A stretch of DNA of 64,000 bases. Origin: Bin127 sp965221625. Its GTDB lineage: Bacteria; Chloroflexota; Dehalococcoidia; Lucifugimonadales; Lucifugimonadaceae. The DNA lies in contig OZ244903.1 of the NCBI GenBank assembly GCA_965221625.1, positions 1,736,001 to 1,800,000 on the forward strand, given 5' to 3'. The translations under genes were made by a program, and so were the position numbers. Shown here piece after piece: positions 53,630 to 63,586 of this stretch. The notes beneath the pieces are model-generated. The model saw nothing but the letters and a program-made list of their open reading frames with translations, made no database searches and was not told the origin of the DNA. Position 1 is the stretch's first letter; each line of letters opens with the position of its first letter.

Positions 53630-54177
53630 TCACGGCTCTGGTAGTCGTTCCAAGCAGCCTCGATGGCAACCGCAACTTCGTCGTGACTCTTGCCCTCGGT
53701 ATCGACTTCGAGATCGGCGCATGCGTATGCATCGCGTCGTGCGTCCAGGAGGTCAGCGACTCGCCGTTCCGGTGCGTCATCTCCAAGTAAAGGGCGCAGT
53801 GATCGGTCGCGCGATGCACGCGCGGCTAATCGCTTGTGGATCGTCTGTGGCGTCGCCGAAAGCAGGACGATTACGCCGCTGTCCTTCATGATCTCACGGT
53901 TGGTCTCGCGCACTGGCACGCCTCCACCGGTTGATACGACGCGGCTGCTCTTTTGCGAGAGTTCCCGCAGGAGGTCGGTCTCAATGTCTCTAAACGTCTC
54001 CTCGCCGTCCTCCTCGAATATGCGCGGTATCGACTTCTTCGTTCGATACTGGATCAATTCATCCATGTCGACGAACGGGAGTCGCAACCGCTCTGCCGCC
54101 TGAATACCACTGAGCGACTTGCCGGTTCCGGAAAATCCGATTAAGTAGATGTTGCCGCTGCCGGACAATGAGTTCAA
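53626..54177 (-). CDS. aroK: shikimate kinase
   Basis: Shikimate kinase of about 183 aa, phosphorylating shikimate at O3. The P-loop GFSGTGKS is at about residues 14-21. VDMDE follows with the Mg-binding Asp. GGGVPVR (about 80) binds shikimate, and a lid Arg lies in ASRDRSLRPLLG. I start it at TTG 54177, which overlaps the aroC stop as TTGA and begins just before the family N-terminus. The frame is open to 54336, but that part lies inside aroC and is Arg-rich. A 4-nt overlap with aroB at the other end shows tight coupling. Confidence 0.93.
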   Translation of the reverse strand: MNSLSGSGNIYLIGFSGTGKSLSGIQAAERLRLPFVDMDELIQYRTKKSIPRIFEEDGEETFRDIETDLLRELSQKSSRVVSTGGGVPVRETNREIMKDSGVIVLLSATPQTIHKRLAARASRDRSLRPLLGDDAPERRVADLLDARRDAYACADLEVDTEGKSHDEVAVAIEAAWNDYQSRD

Positions 54178-55361
54178 CTGCTTCCGACCCCGAACTCTTG
54201 GTGTGATTCGACGTAGGCATCGAAGTTTCGCTTGATCTCGGTAATTGAATCGCCGCCGAACTTCTCGAGGAATGCGTCTGCCAACACCAAAGCCATCATC
54301 GCTTCGCCGATGGGACACGCACGCGCAATCTGGCAAATGTCAGAACGGTTGTACGCGGCTTCAATCACCTCGCCGGTGTTGATGTCGATGCTCGGCAACG
54401 GGCGCGTCATCGTGGCGATCGGCTTGACCGCGACGTGGACGACTACCGGGTTGCCGTTCGACATTCCACCTTCGATACCACCGGCATGGTTCGTCAGTTG
54501 TCGGAATCGTCGTCTATCTCCCGGATCGGGAACGATCACATCGTGAATGTCGCGCCCCCAACGTGCAGTGTTGTCGAATCCGTATCCGATTTCGACGCCT
54601 TTCACAGCATTGATGCTGACCATCGCTTGCGCCAAACGTCCGTCGAGTTTGCGATCCCACGTCACGTGACTGCCTAACCCGACCGGTACGCCGAACGCGA
54701 CTATCTCCATCACACCACCGATCGTTGTGCGCTCCTTCTTGGCGGTGTCGATAGCGGCGCGGAAACGCGCGTCGGCGTCGGCGTCCCAAGCTCGCACTTC
54801 GGACTCCTCGACTGTCGACCAATCGATGTCGTGTGGATCCTTGGCCGGTGCTTTCTCGGCACCGCAGCTGATTACGTGGGAGCGGATGGTAATTCCGAAC
54901 TGTTCGAGTATTCGGCGTGCCACCGTCGACGCTGCGACGCGTGCGGCAGTCTCGCGTGCAGAGGCGCGTTCGAGCACGTTGCGCACGTCGTGATGCAGGT
55001 ACTTCAATGCTCCAGGAAAGTCGGCGTGACCGGGCACGATTCTGGTGTGCGTCTTCTTGTCAACGTCTTCACCGACTGCTGCCACCGACATTGCGTCGGT
55101 CCAATTGGCGAAGTCCTTGTTCTCGATCCACATCGCGATCGGTGACCCGAGTGACATGCCGTGTCGAACGCCGCCGCGGATCACGGCGCGATCCTTCTCG
55201 ATCTTCATGCGACCGCCGGAGCCGTAGCCTTTCTGGCGGCGAGCCATCTGCTCTTCGACGTAGTCCTCGTCGATCGGCAAACCGGAGGGCACGCCTTCGA
55301 CGATGACGGTCAATCCCGGGCCGTGAGATTCGCCTGCCGTCAGATATCTGAAATGTGTCAT
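54174..55361 (-). CDS. aroC: chorismate synthase
   Basis: A 395-aa FMN-dependent enzyme converting EPSP to chorismate. Family motifs are LTAGESHGPGLTVIVEGVP at the N-terminus, KIEKDRAVIRGGVRHGMSLG, NVLERASARETAARVA, and GGIEGGMSNGNPVVVHVAVKP in the C-terminal half. The catalytic His residues are in GESHGP and in GVRHG. Length is normal. It sits between aroE and aroK with short gaps on the same strand; aroA (EPSP synthase) and aroQ/aroD are not in the window. Confidence 0.96.
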   Translation of the reverse strand: MTHFRYLTAGESHGPGLTVIVEGVPSGLPIDEDYVEEQMARRQKGYGSGGRMKIEKDRAVIRGGVRHGMSLGSPIAMWIENKDFANWTDAMSVAAVGEDVDKKTHTRIVPGHADFPGALKYLHHDVRNVLERASARETAARVAASTVARRILEQFGITIRSHVISCGAEKAPAKDPHDIDWSTVEESEVRAWDADADARFRAAIDTAKKERTTIGGVMEIVAFGVPVGLGSHVTWDRKLDGRLAQAMVSINAVKGVEIGYGFDNTARWGRDIHDVIVPDPGDRRRFRQLTNHAGGIEGGMSNGNPVVVHVAVKPIATMTRPLPSIDINTGEVIEAAYNRSDICQIARACPIGEAMMALVLADAFLEKFGGDSITEIKRNFDAYVESHQEFGVGSS

Positions 55362-55374
55362 CGAGAACTATTCG

Positions 55375-56223
55375 TCATTGCGTGGCGGCTCTAACCGCAT
55401 CGAACATCACATCCACAGGGGCCGGCTTCCCGGTCGCCAGTTCGAAACCGACTGCGCCTTGAAGCAGGAGCATCGTCGATCCGCCCAAGGCTTTGGCACC
55501 GGCGCGCTCCGCTTCACGCAACAGCGGCGTTATCGGCGGTGCGTATACCGCATCGTAGACGACCGCGTTCGGCGAGATCATGTCGTGCGTAACCGGCGAC
55601 GCATCCGGTGCAGGTCCACCGTCCATGCCGATCGAAGAAGTATTCACTAGAACGTCCGACGCGAGCGAAATTTGCTTCAAGCTTGCGTCGCTCAGTGCCA
55701 TCGAGTCGATGGCGAGCGAACCGTCACTGAAATCGTCAGCCAGTTCTTGCGCCCGCGTCAACGTGCGATTGGCAATCGTCATTGACGCCACACCCGCCGA
55801 CTTGAGTGCGTGGACGATCGCCCGCGCAGCACCACCGGCACCGAAAATCAATGCCGATTTACCCGACGGTTCGAACTCGCCGAGCTCGGCCAACGCTCGA
55901 AGGAATCCGGGCGAGTCGGTGTTGTGCCCTACCAATCTACCGTTGTCGTTGATGATCCAGTTGACGGCACCGACTGCCAGTGCCGTCTCAGCCATTTCGT
56001 CGATTAAGGGGATGACTGCTTGCTTGTGCGGCAGCGTAACGCAACCGGCGAGAAAACCGTCGGCTCGGAAGGTCTCGACTTTGGCTACAAGGTCGTCTGG
56101 ATGTGTCGGCCACGCCTCGAACAGTTCGTCGATGCCGTGGTGCTGCAACGCGGCATTCTGAAAAACCGGTGACAGCGTGTGCCCTAACGGGTAACCGATG
56201 ATGCCGAAGTTGCTAGTTGTCAT
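55375..56223 (-). CDS. aroE: shikimate dehydrogenase
   Basis: A 282-aa NADPH-dependent enzyme reducing 3-dehydroshikimate. The N-terminus FGIIGYPLGHTLSP binds shikimate. LPHKQAVIPLID holds the catalytic Lys near 66, and GHNTDSPGFLRAL the catalytic Asp near 102. The Rossmann turn FGAGGAARAIVHALK is at about 125-140, and a NADP-type NRT motif follows. It precedes aroC by 13 bp. Confidence 0.95.
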   Translation of the reverse strand: MTTSNFGIIGYPLGHTLSPVFQNAALQHHGIDELFEAWPTHPDDLVAKVETFRADGFLAGCVTLPHKQAVIPLIDEMAETALAVGAVNWIINDNGRLVGHNTDSPGFLRALAELGEFEPSGKSALIFGAGGAARAIVHALKSAGVASMTIANRTLTRAQELADDFSDGSLAIDSMALSDASLKQISLASDVLVNTSSIGMDGGPAPDASPVTHDMISPNAVVYDAVYAPPITPLLREAERAGAKALGGSTMLLLQGAVGFELATGKPAPVDVMFDAVRAATQ

Positions 56224-56333
56224 CTCTCGAGAAGTCGTTGGCGTGCTTGGTTTGATGTGTAAATCCTAAAACCGTAGCTTTGCCGCGTACGATGTATTAG
56301 CGACCATCATCCAAGTGGCGGCGACAAACCGGT

Positions 56334-56768
56334 TCATCGGTTCGACTTCTGCGATTCGAGATAGCCCTGGAGCACAATCGCTGCAGCCGCGGAGTCGGTG
56401 CGGCCGCGTGCACGGTCTCGCCGTTTCGGCTTCGTCTCTGCCGAGTTGAGTGCCCGTTCCGCTTCAACCGTGCTCAATCGTTCGTCCTGCGTCTTGATAT
56501 CAACATCGAGCTCGGAGCGCAACAATCGAACGAACTCGAGTGCTTCTTCGCCCATCTCCGACATCGTGCCGTTCATGTGATAGGGCAATCCGACGATGAT
56601 TTCGGCGATGTTTTCGTTCTCGACCAGTTGCTTGACGTGCAGTAACGCCCCATCCGTCGCGACTGCGGGTATCGGTGATGCGATGATGCGGTTGGGGTCG
56701 GACATTGCGAGCCCAACGCGCGCCAATCCGTAATCGATCGCTAAACATCTTCCATCGTTGTTAGACAC
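56334..56768 (-). CDS. ruvX: putative pre-16S rRNA nuclease / Holliday junction resolvase RuvX (YqgF)
   Basis: A 144-aa RNase H-fold nuclease of the YqgF family, implicated in 16S rRNA 5'-end maturation. CLAIDYGLARVGLAMSDPN holds the first catalytic Asp. IIVGLPYHMNG, QDERLSTVEAERAL (second acidic residue) and TDSAAAAIVLQGYL (final Asp) are the other signatures. It lies between alaS and aroE. An alaS-ruvX pairing is common in bacteria. Confidence 0.94.
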   Translation of the reverse strand: MSNNDGRCLAIDYGLARVGLAMSDPNRIIASPIPAVATDGALLHVKQLVENENIAEIIVGLPYHMNGTMSEMGEEALEFVRLLRSELDVDIKTQDERLSTVEAERALNSAETKPKRRDRARGRTDSAAAAIVLQGYLESQKSNR

Positions 56769-56785
56769 TTCACGTTCCTGACGCT

Positions 56786-59482
56786 TCAGCTCTTCACCGT
56801 CAATCCGTCCATGACGTCGCGGACGTTGCGGAGTGCTTCGTCGATTTTCGATGGATCGCGTCCGCCGGCTTGCGCAGTGTCGTGTCGTCCGCCGCCACCG
56901 CCGCCGATCGTTGCGCTGATGCCCTTGGCGATGTTTCCTGCATGCGCAACTTCGCCTGCCAAGTCTTTCGTTACCATCACGATGATTACCGGTTTTTCTT
57001 CAACCACTCCGCCAAGTACTACGACGCCACTGCCGATTCGGTCTCGCATGTGGTCGCCAGTCCGGCGCATCGCGTCAACTGAAGACGCTGGTATGTTGCG
57101 AACCTGGACCGGGAACGCAGAGCCGTTCACCTCGTAGTCGAAGTCCAAGTCTTCGGTCTTCGCCGCAGCTCCGTCGACCGAACGCCGTAGTAACTGCTCC
57201 TCCAGCTGGGATGCCCGCCTGCGCGCTGCGTCGAGTTCTTCGAGTAGTGACGTAGTGCGACCGAGAACACGATCCTCATCGACCCGTAATGTGGACGAGA
57301 CGCGTTCCAAGATTTCGAACCGCTTCTGCACTGCCGTTTCAGCACCGATGCCAGTCAATGCCTCGATGCGACGGATGCCAGCACCAATGCCCGACTGCGA
57401 GACGATGACGAAGAGACCGATACCGCCGGTGGAATCCATGTGCGTACCGCCGCACAGTTCGTAGCTCCACGGCGCGTCGATCTTGATGGTGCGCACCTCG
57501 TCAAGGTCATAGGTGTCGCCGAAGAATGCCAAGGCTCCTTCGGAAACCGCCGAGCTATAGTTCGTCCAGTGAACGTCGACTGGCAAGTTCGCACGGATCG
57601 ATTCGTTGACGCGGTCTTGCACCTTGCGAATCTCTTCGGTTGTCAGCGCATCCATGTGCGTGAAGTCGAAGCGCAGATAGTCGGGTGCCACCAAAGATCC
57701 CGATTGCCGAACGTGAGTGCCGAGGACTTCTCGCAACGCGGCGTGTACCAAGTGAGTTGCCGTGTGGTTACGCTTAATCTTTTCGCGCCGCTCGCCATCC
57801 ACCTGTACCGTGAGCACGTCACCAACCTTGACTTGCCCTGATTCGATCTCGCAGGAGTGGACGTTCAGATGTCCGTATGGTGCTTGGCAGTCGTCGACAC
57901 GTATCTGGACGTTGTCGTTGCGCATCCAACCGGTGTCACCAATCTGGCCGCCGCGCGCGGCATAGAAGGGCGTCTCGGCAAGAATGATCTCAACGTTGTC
58001 GCCTTGTTTCGCCGTGTCTATCCCAGCACCATCGTTGACGATGCCGATGACTTCCACGTCGGCGGATAAGGTTCGATATCCGAGGAACGGCACCTCTTCG
58101 ATACCGAACGAGCGATACAAGGCATCGGCGTCTGCATCGTCGGCGAACATCGAACTCGACGCCCGCGAACGTTGTCGCAACTCTTCGAGACCCGCTTCAA
58201 CCGCCGCTTCGTCTACCTGCACGCCTTGCTCAGTGGCAACTTCCGCTGTCATCTCAATCGGGAAACCGAAAGTATCGTAGAGACGCACCACCGACTCGCT
58301 CGGGACGGTGTCGTCGCCTTGCCCGACCGTCTCTTGAATGACCTCGTTCAACATCCGCGACCCTTGGTCGAGAGTCGTTTCGAACGACTTCTCCTCGCGC
58401 TCGAGAACGTGTTGAGTGAAGGAGAGGTTGGCCTTCAACTCTGGATAGACATGGGACAGTTGGGACGAGGTAGCTTCTGCCAGTTGCGGCAGTATCGGAC
58501 CGGTGAGTCCGAGTTCTCGCCCGAATAGCATCCCACGGCGTATTACGCGCCGTAATACGTAACCTCTACCCGTATTACCGGGTACTACGCCGTCAGATAT
58601 GAGGAACGATGCCGACCGACCATGCTCAGCGACGACCCGAATTGCGCGGTCGGTTTCTGCCGATTCGCCGTAACTTAAACCGGCACGTGCCGCAACAAAC
58701 TCGATCAACGGCGAGAAGACATCGGTCTCGTAGACGTTCTGCTTGCCCTGCAGAATCTGCACAGTGCGCTCGAAGCCCATCCCGGTGTCGATGTTCTTAC
58801 TCGGCAGTGGCGTGTCGTTGCCGTTGCGATCGCGGTTGTACTGCGTGAAGACGAGGTTGTAGAACTCGAGGAAGTCGTCGGAGATGCCCGGACCCCAACT
58901 CACGCCCCTCGCTGGTGAATCGACCGGAGGGAGGTCGTCGAAGTCTCCGAGATAGTAGTTCAACTCGCTGCACGGTCCGCAGGCTCCTTCTTCACCGGCG
59001 GGTCCCCACCAGTTATCCGCATCACCAAGGCGCGAGATGCGATCCGCAGGCACGCCCAGATCGATCCAAATCTGTTCAGCTTCGTCGTCGTTCGTGTGAA
59101 TCGTCGGGTAGATACGTTCAAAATCGATGTCATACTCGCCGACGCACAGTTCCAACGCCCACTTGCACGACTCCTCCTTGAAGTAGTCGCCAAACGAGAA
59201 GTTACCCAGCATCTCGAAGAGCGTGAGATGCGAGACGTCGCCAACCTCTTCGATGTCGGTAGTGCGGAAACTCTTCTGCGCAGTCGTGATGCGACGGTTT
59301 GGTGGCGTCAACTCGCCGGCGAAGTAAGGCTTGAACGGCACCATTCCCGCCGTCGTGAGGAGGAGCGTCGGATCGCCCGACGGGATGAGCGAAGCCGAAG
59401 GCAACCGCAGATGGTCGCGTGCCACGAAAAACTGCAAGAACGTTTCACGGACTTCATCGGCGGTAGGGATTTGATTCGGCAT
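56786..59482 (-). CDS. alaS: alanyl-tRNA synthetase
   Basis: Full-length 898-aa class II synthetase charging tRNA-Ala. The catalytic domain opens with ADEVRETFLQFFVARDH and carries LLTTAGMVPFKPYF. The editing domain has the zinc motif NHTATHLVHAALREV and CGGTHMDSTGG near 670, and the C-terminal DHHA1 domain ends with GGGGGGRHDTAQAGG. No missing region is seen. It starts the shikimate block; tRNA-Lys lies upstream on the other strand. Confidence 0.97.
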   Translation of the reverse strand: MPNQIPTADEVRETFLQFFVARDHLRLPSASLIPSGDPTLLLTTAGMVPFKPYFAGELTPPNRRITTAQKSFRTTDIEEVGDVSHLTLFEMLGNFSFGDYFKEESCKWALELCVGEYDIDFERIYPTIHTNDDEAEQIWIDLGVPADRISRLGDADNWWGPAGEEGACGPCSELNYYLGDFDDLPPVDSPARGVSWGPGISDDFLEFYNLVFTQYNRDRNGNDTPLPSKNIDTGMGFERTVQILQGKQNVYETDVFSPLIEFVAARAGLSYGESAETDRAIRVVAEHGRSASFLISDGVVPGNTGRGYVLRRVIRRGMLFGRELGLTGPILPQLAEATSSQLSHVYPELKANLSFTQHVLEREEKSFETTLDQGSRMLNEVIQETVGQGDDTVPSESVVRLYDTFGFPIEMTAEVATEQGVQVDEAAVEAGLEELRQRSRASSSMFADDADADALYRSFGIEEVPFLGYRTLSADVEVIGIVNDGAGIDTAKQGDNVEIILAETPFYAARGGQIGDTGWMRNDNVQIRVDDCQAPYGHLNVHSCEIESGQVKVGDVLTVQVDGERREKIKRNHTATHLVHAALREVLGTHVRQSGSLVAPDYLRFDFTHMDALTTEEIRKVQDRVNESIRANLPVDVHWTNYSSAVSEGALAFFGDTYDLDEVRTIKIDAPWSYELCGGTHMDSTGGIGLFVIVSQSGIGAGIRRIEALTGIGAETAVQKRFEILERVSSTLRVDEDRVLGRTTSLLEELDAARRRASQLEEQLLRRSVDGAAAKTEDLDFDYEVNGSAFPVQVRNIPASSVDAMRRTGDHMRDRIGSGVVVLGGVVEEKPVIIVMVTKDLAGEVAHAGNIAKGISATIGGGGGGRHDTAQAGGRDPSKIDEALRNVRDVMDGLTVKS

Positions 59483-59626
59483 AGCGGTAATCGGGGTTGG
59501 GCTAACATCCCAATTTTACGCGCTCACGATCTCCCCAATCCTCCGTTTGAACGGAGTGTCCAAGGTCGAGTCGAACCGACTTCACGATACCGGGGTACCA
59601 GTTCGCCGAAATAGAATCTGCACTAC

Positions 59627-59703
59627 GGGCCTGTAGCTCAGTTCGGCAGAGCAGCGGACTTTTAATCCGAAGGTCGTGGGTTCGAGTCCCACCGGGCCCA
59701 CCA
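59627..59703 (+). tRNA. tRNA-Lys (anticodon TTT)
   Basis: A 77-nt cloverleaf. The acceptor 59627-59633 pairs with 59693-59699, with one T:G pair. The D stem is GCTC/GAGC. The anticodon loop CTTTTAA holds TTT at 59661-59663. The T loop is TTCGAGT, and CCA is encoded at 59701-59703. The outermost anticodon-stem pair is G-A and is the only irregularity. The rest of 59483-59886 contains no gene I support; frames on the minus strand here are shadows of the tRNA. Confidence 0.95.
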
Positions 59704-59849
59704 TGTTTGGACACGGTGCCTGGCAATCTCCTGCCCAGACGGTCACCGAACTCGATGAGTTGTGGCGTTGACCATCGAGTAATGCGAATCTTGGTTTGGA
59801 TACGTTGCTCGAGATACTGCACCTTAGTTCACACCGTGCGCAATGCGGA

Positions 59850-59878
59850 TTGACGAGGGTGCAACACAACGTTATAGT
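59850..59878 (+). promoter_or_regulatory. sigma-70-type promoter of the NTase/XRE pair
   Basis: TTGACG (59850-59855) and TATAGT (59873-59878) are separated by exactly 17 nt. The ATG at 59887 comes 8 nt after the -10 box, so transcription would start at or almost at the start codon. No Shine-Dalgarno sequence is present, consistent with a leaderless mRNA. Confidence 0.7.
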
Positions 59879-59883
59879 TGTGT
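59864..59883. promoter_or_regulatory. perfect inverted repeat overlapping the -10 box (probable operator)
   Basis: ACACAAC-GTTATA-GTTGTGT is a palindrome with 7-bp arms and a 6-bp centre that covers most of the -10 element. Its position is right for repression by a dimeric DNA-binding protein. The XRE-type product of the second gene is the obvious candidate. Confidence 0.65.
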
Positions 59884-59886
59884 AAT

Positions 59887-60327
59887 ATGATCCCCTCGTT
59901 CGACTCGTCAGGTTTGCTACCGCAAGGGATTTTTTGGGCGGATTGGGGAGAGTTGACTGAACGATACGGACATACCCCTTGGAGATCGCGACTATTGATA
60001 GGTCTGAGGTCGGCAATCGACAGCTTGAAAGACGCAGGGTGTCGAACTGTCTACATCGACGGGAGCTTTGTGACAGGCAAAGAAAACCCTAACGATTTCG
60101 ATGCATGTTGGGAATCGACTGGAGTCGATCCTGAGGCTCTGGACCCAGTGTTGCTGACCTTCGATTCGGGCAGGTCTGCGCAAAAGGCCAAGTTCATGGG
60201 AGAACTATTCCCAACCGAATGGACCGCGGACCCGGATGGATTAACGTTCTTGGAGTTCTTTCAGACCGATAAGGACACCGGCAGAGCAAAGGGAATTATC
60301 GCAATTGACCTGGAGGCATTGGCATGA
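59887..60327 (+). CDS. nucleotidyltransferase-like protein (DUF6932-type), first gene of a toxin-antitoxin-like pair
   Basis: A 146-aa protein from ATG 59887 (a TTG at 59878 is also in frame but overlaps the -10 box). The central YIDGSFVTGKENPNDFDACW fits the Gly-Ser...Asp-x-Asp-like pattern of minimal nucleotidyltransferases, although the second Asp of the usual pair is not clear. It resembles DUF6932 proteins as I remember them. It overlaps the following regulator gene as ATGA. It may be the toxin or effector of a two-gene stress or defence module; nucleotidyltransferase toxins of other families modify tRNA or proteins. Function is unproven. Confidence 0.65.
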   Translation: MIPSFDSSGLLPQGIFWADWGELTERYGHTPWRSRLLIGLRSAIDSLKDAGCRTVYIDGSFVTGKENPNDFDACWESTGVDPEALDPVLLTFDSGRSAQKAKFMGELFPTEWTADPDGLTFLEFFQTDKDTGRAKGIIAIDLEALA

Positions 60328-60740
60328 TCAAAAACGAACGACAGTACCGCATCACGAGGAATCAAGCGAGACGCTTCTCGCAAACGTTGGCAAAGTTCGA
60401 ATCGGGGTCGGCGAAACTTGCGGATGGCACGCATCCTCTTATTGCAAAGGCGCACGAAGACGCAATTCGCAGCCAGTTGAATGACCTCGAAGCGGAGTTG
60501 CAGGAGTACGAAGGACTACGATCCGGTGCTTACGACGCGCGCGATCTGAATGTGGTTTACGAGCTTCCGACAGCACTCATCAAGGCGCGAATCGCCCGTG
60601 GTTTGAGTCAGAAAGATTTAGCACAGCGACTCAAGCTGAAAGAGCAACAGATTCAACGTTACGAAGCGACGGACTACGCGTCAGCGAGTTTGAGTCGCAT
60701 CAGGGACGTAGTAACCGTTTTGGATTCAGTAGGACATTGA
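60324..60740 (+). CDS. XRE-type helix-turn-helix regulator, probable antitoxin
   Basis: A 138-aa protein. Residues 1-75 are charged and probably helical, including a Glu-rich segment (LNDLEAELQEYEG). Residues about 85-135 form an XRE/HigA-like helix-turn-helix: LIKARIARGLSQKDLAQRLKLKEQQIQRYE. The ATG overlaps the stop of the nucleotidyltransferase-like gene by 4 nt, so the two are translationally coupled. It probably binds the palindrome at 59864-59883 and represses the operon. Gene order with the effector first resembles HigBA-type systems. Confidence 0.78.
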   Translation: MIKNERQYRITRNQARRFSQTLAKFESGSAKLADGTHPLIAKAHEDAIRSQLNDLEAELQEYEGLRSGAYDARDLNVVYELPTALIKARIARGLSQKDLAQRLKLKEQQIQRYEATDYASASLSRIRDVVTVLDSVGH

Positions 60741-60823
60741 TACCGCGGCACCTCGTGATGCCTGACTGTCCGTCACCGGACGTATTCGGTTTTGAATCCA
60801 CAGTTGAACTCGACACAAATCTT

Positions 60824-60830
60824 GGGAGGA
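60824..60830 (+). promoter_or_regulatory. strong Shine-Dalgarno sequence before a missing start codon
   Basis: GGGAGGA is nearly ideal, but the codon where the paralog has ATG (at 60834) is TAG here. It supports an earlier functional start for the following small gene. Confidence 0.5.
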
Positions 60831-60902
60831 CGGTAGAATCGGATCGAAGATCCCCACCGCATCGCCGCTCGTCTGGCTGAGTTCAAGGAACTTGAGGATG
60901 GT

Positions 60903-61277
60903 TTGGCTGACGGTATGCAACCAGCGGCTCAATGGGGCGAGGGATATGGGTCGGCACCGAATCACGCGTCGTTGGATTGGTTTGCCCAACAGTTCGGAGT
61001 TCACTACTCGTCCGACCTCCCCAAACCGTACCTATACCCAACTCCTGAAGGTGGCGTACAAGTTGAATGGTGCATCGGCCCGCTTGAGGTCAGCTTGGAG
61101 ATCGATTTGGATGCTCGATCCGGTGATTGGCATTCGCTGAATATGGACTCTGATGATGAAGATGAGCGTGATCTCGATCTGAATGACGCTGAAGGTTGGT
61201 GTTGGTTCACGGATGAGTTGCTTGACCAATCCATCGCACTAGCCGATCGCCGCAGCGGCCCGACAACTGTCGCCTAA
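60903..61277 (+). CDS. small unrecognised protein, paralog of the 63587 gene; N-terminus apparently lost
   Basis: A 124-aa acidic protein from TTG 60903 (ATG at 60915). It is clearly related to the gene at 63587: DWFAQQFGVHYSSDLPKPYLYPTPEGGVQVEW versus DWLSEQFSAHYSKNLPVPTVFPTRTGGVQTEW, and both end with an acidic LNMDSDDEDERDLDL-like stretch and a WCWF/WSWL motif. The similarity extends upstream in frame to IEDPHRIAARLAEFK (60843-60890), but no ATG/GTG/TTG exists there. A TAG stands at 60834, where the paralog has its ATG. The product may be shortened, or the gene may be dying. I do not recognise the family; both copies flank hsdM. Confidence 0.55.
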   Translation: MADGMQPAAQWGEGYGSAPNHASLDWFAQQFGVHYSSDLPKPYLYPTPEGGVQVEWCIGPLEVSLEIDLDARSGDWHSLNMDSDDEDERDLDLNDAEGWCWFTDELLDQSIALADRRSGPTTVA

Positions 61278-61410
61278 CAAACCTCGAATCACGCCAGCGA
61301 TCGCGGCGCAATATCATCATTCTTTGGGAAATTGATGTTCTTCGAAGACTTCCGATTTGCGGGTGCAAGACGCAATCGAATGGGTCGAAGGAAAGAAACC
61401 AAGGAATTCG

Positions 61411-63531
<2,121 letters not shown>

Positions 63532-63586
63532 CTGGCGACCCCTCGAAGCCTAGCCCGGGGTTGAGGCGCGATGGTTGGGGACGCCA

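Noticed and set aside
59502..60016. Minus-strand frames reading GPVGLEPTTFGLK and GTRTHDLRIKSPLL near tRNA-Lys
   Set aside because: These are the well-known spurious translations of the strand opposite a tRNA gene; there is no ribosome site or family beyond the tRNA shadow.
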